Part shown: positions 57,137 to 64,000 of the stretch, in pieces
How the letters are laid out: the number at the start of each line of letters is the position of its first letter
Numbering within the stretch: position 1 is the stretch's first letter
Assembly (NCBI GenBank): GCA_946811695.1
Contig: OX328124.1
Coordinates: forward strand, 84,615,293 to 84,679,292
Direction of reading: 5' to 3'
Length of the DNA stretch: 64,000 nt
Source: Gonocerus acuteangulatus
Lineage: Eukaryota; Arthropoda; Insecta; Hemiptera; Coreidae
Notes under the pieces: model-generated
What the model was told of the DNA's origin: nothing
The model's input: only the letters and a program-made list of their open reading frames with translations
The model's database searches: none
Translations under genes and position numbers: made by a program

Positions 57137-57205
57137 TTGGCGTGTTCCAAGATTTTACCTATTACTATATAGCAACTTCCAATCGGATCTTCTGATTCAA
57201 TGATG
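57137..57205 (+). pseudogene. Small RNase H fragment, inverted relative to 55720-56740
   Basis: The plus strand reads FWRVPRFYLLLYSNFQSD, matching SWRVPRFYLLIYSNFQSE at the RNase H start in the neighbouring minus-strand relic (DNA match ~45 bp, 56408-56452). About 20 codons only. Confidence 0.65.
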
Positions 57206-58942
57206 AACCCTTGCAAATAACGAACACCGCATTATATTACTGGAAAAAATCTATTCTACGAGATCTTAGTTTCTTCTATCTTCTGCTTCTAAATAAAAAA
57301 TGGCATAGGACTTTTTCATTCAAACAAAATCTGTGCTGACATTTTTAGCATACATATACAAAATGAAAAATTACTTTCGTTTAGAGCCATCGGCTCAAAT
57401 TCAGGAACATAAATATGCTTTAGCCTCACCCGACAAACCTATGTAATGTACTGTATAGCATGCAGTCTTATTTTTAGTACTTTGCGGACCACGCATGCCT
57501 GAACGCCAGCAGAAAAATGTTTGTGACACTTTTTTGTACCGCTTTTTTCCAGTTTATTCATCGCTAAAGCGTATTTATCCTTTAAAAAATTGCAATCAAA
57601 TAGATTGGGTATTGAGAATGAAGCTATTATAGTGTTGAATCCGGCAGAAGGGTGACCAAGGTAGACACACATGGATGTGGTTATGACATCACTTCCTGAC
57701 AGTGCGGTTGAGCATTTGGATTGGTGCGCCCGTTATAATGAATCCTCTAGGAAGGGTCGTCGATCTGATATAGCAACAGCCTTTAGGGATTGCTGTGGAA
57801 GGATCACCGGGAGATAGGGGTGTTAAAAAGAGGGCAACAGATGCAGCAGCTTCCACCCTTAGCATCAAGATTCTTCGTTCCCCATATGCCACCGCTTGCC
57901 TGTAACCCTTCCACACACCCACTCGCAACCCTTCCTTCTTCTCAGATCTCTCCCTCCCTCTCTCACACAAACACTCCTATTTAAGAAGAACGTACCCCTC
58001 CCACAGAATGTACAACTGTCAGCGCTTTAATTATCGGTAAGGCCCAAAGGGGAACTCCGGGTTTAGCCGTCATTAACTGGAGAAGCCTTACTTCCTTCGC
58101 CTTTGAGAATTTTTCATTTGAAGGAGATGTGGGATATTAGTCCTGAGAGTTATAAAAAAATTTTAGATAAAAATAATCACATCACCCGTTTCTTCCAGGA
58201 AGAGGAAATTACACAATATATTTCATAAGGATCCACCAGTGCAGTGTATGAAAACAATTAATTTATGTGCTTTGTTTTTATAATTCCTTCTGTCATATTA
58301 TAGTAATATGGATGAATTAATGAATGCTCTAGACTCTTTTGAGTTTATTCAGGATCTATGTAAATACTTTTCAGGCAGAAAATATTCTTTTGTATAATAA
58401 AGTCCATACACAAATATAATAACCATAAGATTTATAAAAGGTATTACTTCTAACGTTTTAATTGTTTGTATTTAATAATTACTCAATAACCCAGTCCCGG
58501 ACAACACTGTTAAAGGATAATTGGACGGGTAAAGTGATCCTCTGCAGACAATGAGATTTGTGCAATGACACGCAATTTTTAAGTTGAGTGCGAAGAACAC
58601 TCAGTTTAAAAAACTTGCAGATCTTGTGCTTCTTACCGAATCATTATACTCGCATTTATCACAGACTATTTTACACACAAAAAAAAAGGTAACCAAAGCC
58701 ATTTAGTGAAGTTGGGTTCGCATTGATTGATCTAGCAGAAGGAGTACTTTTTTTTTTCTCTTCTTCATTCCTGGGATCAATGATACAACACGTTCACATA
58801 CATAATAAAATTCAACACATTGACATCAGTAAAATACTTAATTTCCAAAGTTAACAGTGATAAGTGTGTAAGGAAGTATGTACAAACAAATTAAGTGGTA
58901 GTATGAGGTATTACTACACTGTATTTTTGCCTGTTTGAGTAA
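57206..58942. other. No gene recognised
   Basis: Frames around 57439-57984 overlap on both strands with no domain. The remainder is AT-rich. Confidence 0.5.
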
Positions 58943-59637
58943 GAGAACCCTCCAAAAAAACGTAAATGTGAATTAGACGCCAAGTTCCTCCCCTCCCCCA
59001 CAGAAACACTCCCATCCCCAAAAAGCGATAAATATCCCCTCCTAAAACCCCCCAAAAACGCCTTACCAACTAAACATTGCCAAGTTTAAAAATATACCTG
59101 GTTGAGGAAAGTGATATTTTAGTAACTGGATATAAGTATTTTTATTGTTATTTTTAAAGTTGAAGTGTCTTTACTGTTCTTTGTAAGTAACTATGAGGTC
59201 TTCCAAGTAATGAACTTGGACATTTCTTTCTTGTATCACCTCTTGTATGGGCAAATATTTTTGTTTGAATTAATACACCAAGTCATACTACTTTTTTGGA
59301 GTGTAGAATGGTAAGGTGGGGGGCAAAAATATTTGCCAATACAAGAGATTATACAATAAAGAAATTTCCAAGTTCATTACTTAGAAGACCTATTCTAAGT
59401 AATGAACTTGGAAATTTCTTTCTTGTATAATCTCTTGTATTGGCAAATATTTTTGCTTGAAAATATGGTACACTTAATACACCAACTCATACTACTTTTT
59501 TGAAGTGTAGGATGGTAAGGCGTTTTTAGGGGGTTTTAGGAGAGGATATTTCTCGCTTTTTGGGGAGGGGAGTGTTTCTTTGAGGGAGGGGAGGAACTTG
59601 GCATCTATTTCACATTTATGTTTTTTGGGGGGATCTC
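58943..59637. mobile_element. Complex fold-back element with an internal hairpin
   Basis: Outer arms pair over ~110 bp: GAGAACCCTCCAAAAAAACG (58943 on) against the end CGTTTTTT-type sequence ...TTTTTTGGGGGGATCTC (59637), and CCTCCTAAAACCCCCCAAAA against TTTTAGGGGGTTTTAGGAG. An inner module ('aagtaatgaacttgg', 'ttgtataatctcttgtat', 'ggcaaatattttt') occurs at 59206, inverted at 59325-59390 and again at 59397, the latter two forming a ~65-bp hairpin. The two direct copies each end in GTGTAGRATGGTAAGG. No coding sequence. Confidence 0.78.
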
Positions 59638-59771
59638 ATTACTTTATTCTAAGTATTAATTAAAATTTAGTTCCCACATACCTACTGGCTTTAGTACTTC
59701 ATATAAAACCAGGGTCTTTGGATTCTGCATAAATTTCTCCTTACTGCTTGATATTTGATACCAATAAGTAG
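59638..59771. other. No feature
   Basis: Spacer, nothing recognised. Confidence 0.5.
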
Positions 59772-60134
59772 CATATCTATCTACATCTAATCACTAGACT
59801 AGGAAAGTTAGAAGCCCTTCGAGATGACAGTACCCTAGAGGACAAATTGATAGCTCTCTTAACTGAACTATTACTCTGTAAAACACAGGAACCTTATCCC
59901 GAGGATAAAGATCACAATAGGGAAAGTGTAGAAGGCCTTCAAGAAAAAGATAAGAACAAAGACGATACGTTTTGGGTTTGTGATCCTAAACTTTGTAATT
60001 TCGATGACTCGACTTTGAAAAACTTAGTATCTGCTTTCAAGTATATTATGCAGTTAACCCCCACGACTTTATTTACAACATTTAAGAAAGAAGTCACACC
60101 TGTTGTTGTTGAGATGCGTCGAAATGTTTCTTAA
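59772..60134 (+). CDS. Unrecognised coding-like frame, 120 codons, no start codon
   Basis: Open from just after TAG (59769-59771) to TAA (60132-60134), with no ATG near the beginning. The product is acidic and charged in the middle (blocks LGKLEALRDDSTLEDKLIAL, YPEDKDHNRESVEGLQEKDK) and ends VVVEMRRNVS. The composition looks protein-like rather than like an AT-rich chance frame. I recognise no family. The first ~40 residues could form amphipathic helices; no membrane segment or catalytic motif is visible. The last ~20 bp of the frame start a ~95-bp sequence repeated at 60616-60710, so the 3' end belongs to a repeated unit and the frame may be a mobile-element exon. The missing start codon would fit an internal or terminal exon, or a truncated copy. 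Confidence 0.35.
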   Translation, partial: HIYLHLITRLGKLEALRDDSTLEDKLIALLTELLLCKTQEPYPEDKDHNRESVEGLQEKDKNKDDTFWVCDPKLCNFDDSTLKNLVSAFKYIMQLTPTTLFTTFKKEVTPVVVEMRRNVS

Positions 60135-60735
60135 AACATCAAATATAGGTTCTCCTTGCCAAGACGATTCATTTGATACCCCACATGATGGGTTACAGAA
60201 GAAATGATGGCTTTCCGATGGAACAAAAAGTACAAAATGTCATAGGTAATATGACACTCCCGTATCAAGACCTACCTGTGTGTCAAGTTTTGTCAAAATC
60301 AGTCAAACGGTGTGGATTTGTATAATGAACAAACAAACAGCTGATTGACGATTTTGACCTAGTCTATGCCAATTCCCGGATCAAGACCTACCTGTTTGCC
60401 AAGTTTTGTCAAAATCGGCCAAACGGTGTGTATTTGTATAAGGAACAAACAGACAGACCGACAGCTGATAGACAATTTAACCTAGCCTATGATTCTCCTG
60501 GTATCAAAACCCACCTGTGCCCCAAGTTTGGTCAAAATCGGTCAAACGGTTCGGATTTGTATAAGGAACAAACATACAGACAGACAGCTAGTATAAGATT
60601 TTGACCAAGCCTATATGCGTCTAAATGTTTCTTAAAACATCAAATATAGGTTCTTCATACTGAGACGATTCATTTGATACCCCACATCATGGATTTCGGA
60701 CGGAATGATGGGTTTCCGAAGGAACTACAAAACTG
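60115..60735 (+). repeat. Tandem ~120-bp repeats framed by ~95-bp direct repeats
   Basis: Outer direct repeats (60115-60210 and 60616-60710) share 'aaatgtttcttaaaacatca', 'aatataggttct' and 'ttcatttgataccccacat'. Between them three units of ~120 bp contain 'aagttttgtcaaaatcgg', 'caaacggt' and 'aaggaacaaacagacag'. Confidence 0.85.
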
Positions 60736-61886
60736 CCCCCCCCCCCCGGAAGCGGAGTCAAACACAACTTTTCAGCATTTTTCGATTTTTTCCTTTAATA
60801 ACACCCTCATATCTATCATCCTGCAAAATTTCAAGTCTCTAGCATCATGGGAAGTGCCTAATAATTTTGATGAGTCTGTCAGTGAGTGAGTCCTATAAAT
60901 CCCGATTTTCGATCGCTTATATCTCAGAAACAATTCGATGTAGAATTATGAAAATTTCCAGTTTTACTCACATATAATAGTATAATACCTGTGTAAAATT
61001 TCATAACTTGATCTTTACCTGGTTAAAGTTATGAGAGGGTAAAAATCGGCTCTACGACCTCCTGTAATATACACACAGTATGCTTGGGCCTAGATCCTCC
61101 TTCGACTGGCCGTCTTCACGGATATTGACTGTATCATTTTCGTATAATATACTAATGAGGGAGATTCTTGTAGAGACGACATTCCGATAGTTTATTAAAC
61201 TGAAAAATGTAGAGCATTATGGTGGTTCTTCGTTTAACTTCAAGTTTCCGTAAGTAAACCTTGAATGTCCTATTCGAAAACAGTGTTATAACTATTTACC
61301 TATTCCTTTCATAATAAATTTGAGGATGACTCTATGGCGTGTACAATATTACTAATACATTTTAGTGTATTTTTATTAATTTTACTCCATAATGTTTACC
61401 ATTTTCGTTCAACCATTTTCTTTGGAGTGCTGAAAGTAGTTATTTGTGTGAGAAGTATGATGGCGTAAAGTCCTCCTTCTATATGGATAGAGAAGCCGCG
61501 CTGGGGGAGATGGTATAGCAAAAGATTATGAAATTTTAATACATATAGGCACTATTAAAAAGTACTATTAGCCTGTAATTTGCAAAATACGGCATAATCA
61601 GTAGTATAGTTACAATTCAATCTACTCTGCTCTTAGCAATAGTGAAGTTCCGTCTGAAAACTATCTATCATTTCTATTCCAATATATTTAATGTAATTAT
61701 TCAAGTTAATTACTTTTCACTACGGTTATCAAGAAAATAAGAAGAGAAACATCCACCATTTAACTAAAACAATATTTTAGATAAATAAGTGATAAACCGT
61801 TTCTCAACAGGAGATATGGCAATGAAATTAACAGACACAAAATTATTATTCTCTGAGGAAGTTACAATTAACATCTATATTAAAAA
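60736..61886. other. No gene recognised
   Basis: C11 run near 60736-60747, then a 'gtctgtcagtgagtgagtcc' phrase at 60876 typical of repeat-derived DNA. Nothing else. Confidence 0.45.
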
Positions 61887-62523
61887 GTCCGTCACGCAGG
61901 AGCTGCATAACTAAGCACTTTCCTCAGAATTGGGTAGTGTCGAGTGCATTCCTAAATTATTTGCTTAAAATAACCTAGGTAGATAAATAAAATAAAAACA
62001 TAAATAGTTCTGCTCTTTTAAATTTATTATGAACACCTGTTTCAATTATTACTTTTGCAATTAATTTTCTTCCAGAATTTTATGTATATGGGGTACTACA
62101 CTACGTAATAAATGTACAAAACTTCACATTTTCGTCTACTGATCTTGATGAATAAAATATAACAAAAATTACGACTCTTATTGGCAAATAACTACATTGG
62201 CTCCGGAGTAACCCCCCCCCCTTCCATATGGACCGATTTTGTTGGTTACCGAACTCGTTCAATCGTTTGATAGGATAATACTATATACCAATACTATATA
62301 CAATTTATGTATATTATATATCTACAAACCTGTCTTTGCTAACATTTTTTGCCATTTTTATTGGTATAAAAATTATAAATTTTTAACTTATATAAATATT
62401 CTTGTTTTTTAAATATATTTTTTCGAATAAAAAATATGTTGATAAAAGAAATCATTTCATACAGTATAACATCATATATATATATATATAAATTTCAACT
62501 GGGGCCATTTTTGGTGTCCACTA
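61887..62523 (+). mobile_element. Helitron-like element, family A, copy 3 (3' end replaced)
   Basis: The 5' end GTCCGTCACGCAGGAGCTGC and AGCACTTTCCTC are intact. The body matches family A, and the 'aaatttcaactggggccatt' and 'ttggtgtccactaggcag' phrases before the 3' end are present. The terminal hairpin is missing because the palindromic element starting at 62537 follows. Confidence 0.7.
62472..62491. repeat. Short (TA)n core of family A copy 3
   Basis: About 20 bp TA tract at the expected place in the element. Confidence 0.9.
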
Positions 62524-62536
62524 GGCAGAGTTGGGC

Positions 62537-63838
62537 GTAATCGTAATCATAATTACGATTACGATTATAATTATAGGCTCTCGAGATATAATTACAATTA
62601 CGATTATAATCACAGACTCTGGAGATGTGATTACGATTATAATCGTAATTACAGCTGTGATTACGATTACACTTGTAATCACAACTAAAGTTATAATTAC
62701 ACTTGTAATCACAATATTTTTCTGTAATTACAACTGTAATCACAAATTTTTTCTGTAATTACGAATATAATCACAGATGTTTCCGTGATTACACTTGTAA
62801 AGCAACTTATTTATCCGCAATTACAACTGTAATCACAATTTTTTTTCTTTGATTACGGCTGTAATCACAGATGTTTCTGTGATTACGAACGTAATCATAA
62901 ATGTTTTCTGTAATTACGAATGTAATACAAATTTTCTGTGATTACGAACGTAATCGCGCCTTTCTTTCTGTGTTTCTCTTGTGAATATAGTATCGAGAAG
63001 GGTTGTGAAAAAATTACCGATAAAAATTAGCGCCTAGCGACGCCAGGGTGCTAATCGTTAATTTATTTATGAAATGTTTAAATATCGTGGTAGCTAATAG
63101 CTAATTAGCTTTAGCATGGGCGTATATATAATTTCGGGAGGGTCTGGGAAAATTTCGGGGGGGGGGGGCGAGAACAATTCCGGGGTATGGAATACTAAAG
63201 ATTTCGAGCCCCTGGAAGTTGCTCAAAGCTGGCCGGAAGTGGACCTGTGCGGACTGGAAAATGTTATAGTTTTTAGCGATCGGTAATTTTTTCACAACCC
63301 TCCCTTCTCGATACTATATTCACAAGAGAAACACAGAAAAAAAGGTGCGATTACGTTCGTAATCACAGAAAATTTGTGATTACATTCGTAATTACAGAAA
63401 ACATTTATGATTACGTTCGTAATCACAGAAACATCTGTGAATACAGCCGTAATCATAGAAAAAAATTGTGATTACAGTTGTAATTGCGGATAAATTAGTT
63501 GCATTACAAGTGTAATCACAGAAACATCTGTGATTACAGCCCTAATCATAAAAAAAAAATTGTGATTACAGTTGTAATTGCGGATAAATTAGTTGCAATT
63601 ACAAGTTATATTCGTAATTACAGAAAAAAAACTTGTGATTACAGTTGTAGTTACAGAAAAATATTGTGATTACAAGTGTAATTATAACTCTAGTTGTGAT
63701 TACAAGTGTAATCGTAATCACTGCTGTAATTACGATTATAATCGTAATCGTAATCATATTTACAGAGTCTGTGATTATAATCGTAATTGTAATTATATCT
63801 CGAGAACCTACAATTGTAATCGTAATTATAATTATGAC
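62537..63838. mobile_element. Fold-back element made of nested GTAATCAC/GTGATTAC palindromes
   Basis: The left arm (~62540-63021) and right arm (~63279-63838) are reverse complements in the same order, including CTCTCGAGATATAATTACAA / TTGTAATTATATCTCGAGAA, a CGCAATTACAACTGTAATCA block and GAATATAGTATCGAGAAGGG / CCCTTCTCGATACTATATTC. Each arm is itself built of short units such as GTGATTAC-GAAC-GTAATCAC and AATCACAGATGTTTCTGTGATT, so the structure is palindromic at two scales. The right arm is longer because a ~95-bp block is duplicated (63467 and 63560). The loop contains a hAT MITE fragment. Long arms of short repeats resemble Drosophila FB elements. Confidence 0.85.
63115..63240 (-). mobile_element. 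hAT-type MITE fragment in the palindrome loop
   Basis: CATGGGCGTATATATAATTT, then a G12 run, then 'attccggggtatggaatact' match the 7413-7663 family in reverse. The far end is missing. Confidence 0.7.
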
Positions 63839-63980
63839 TAGCTGTTACCCGGTGTGCCATGCTACACCTACTTTATATTAAATAGGTGTTACCGGGTGTG
63901 GCATGCTACACATGTTTCATATTAAATACCTGTTACCCAGCATGTCATGGTACTCCTACTTTATATTATATATTAAAATG
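63839..63980 (+). repeat. Three ~45-bp tandem repeats
   Basis: Units begin TGTTACCCGGTGTGCCATGC, TGTTACCGGGTGTGGCATGC and TGTTACCCAGCATGTCATGG, each ending in a TATATTA-type sequence. The array may continue past the window. Confidence 0.8.
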
Positions 63981-64000
63981 AATGATTATATGACACTTGT

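Noticed and set aside
62495..62758. Asn/Tyr-rich and Ile/Val-rich frames on both strands (also 63593-63881)
   Set aside because: Translation of the GTAATC/GATTAC repeat arms in different frames; no independent gene.

Overview
The window is a eukaryotic, AT-rich stretch from an invertebrate animal genome, most likely an arthropod. The reasons are the long (TA)n microsatellites, tRNA-headed SINEs, piggyBac-, hAT- and mariner-like short elements, Helitron/Helentron-type elements, a CCHC+RNase H non-LTR retrotransposon, and Penelope-like hammerhead motifs. I cannot name the species. I found no convincing host gene: no long exon chain, no rRNA, no functional tRNA, no operon structure. Nearly every longer reading frame is microsatellite translation, satellite translation or a broken mobile-element gene. 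Two frames look coding but I do not recognise them (1193-1639 with one internal stop, and 59772-60134).

Layout. 1-5.8 kb: AT-rich sequence, a possible LTR-retrotransposon gag relic, and a 0.68-kb fold-back element (4119-4799). 5.8-12 kb: three non-autonomous Helitron-like elements of two related families (A: 5841-6812; B: 7123-10192 and 10419-12024). Each has a subterminal inverted repeat, a central (TA)n tract and a 3' hairpin. Nested in them are a hAT-type MITE with a perfect 8-bp target duplication and a tRNA-derived SINE. 12-20 kb: piggyBac-like MITEs, a non-LTR RNase H relic, two Penelope-like palindromes with hammerhead motifs, a 36-bp satellite and several microsatellites. 20-34 kb: another family A element with internal ~145-bp repeats, three mariner-type fold-back elements (one with a transposase C-terminal relic), a degenerate Helitron, a SINE and a third Penelope-like palindrome. 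34-51 kb: mostly unannotatable sequence with repeated 5'-truncated RNase H tails, a 230-265 bp MITE family, another SINE, a pure poly(A) insertion with a target duplication, and a cluster of three hairpins. 52-57 kb: a Helitron with a canonical 3' end (hairpin plus CTAG) carrying nested elements, then the best-preserved protein relic, a frame joining a CCHC gag region to RNase H (55720-56740). 58.9-64 kb: a complex fold-back element, tandem repeats, and a 1.3-kb fold-back palindrome built from short GTAATCAC/GTGATTAC units, ending in a ~47-bp tandem repeat.

The parts do not form a pathway. They record successive insertions: TA-specific elements land in or beside (TA)n tracts carried by the Helitron-like elements, and LINE machinery probably explains the SINEs, truncated RNase H tails and poly(A)-only insertion. 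The most interesting themes are the Helentron-like families with a microsatellite core, the hammerhead-bearing palindromes, and the nested-palindrome element at the right end.
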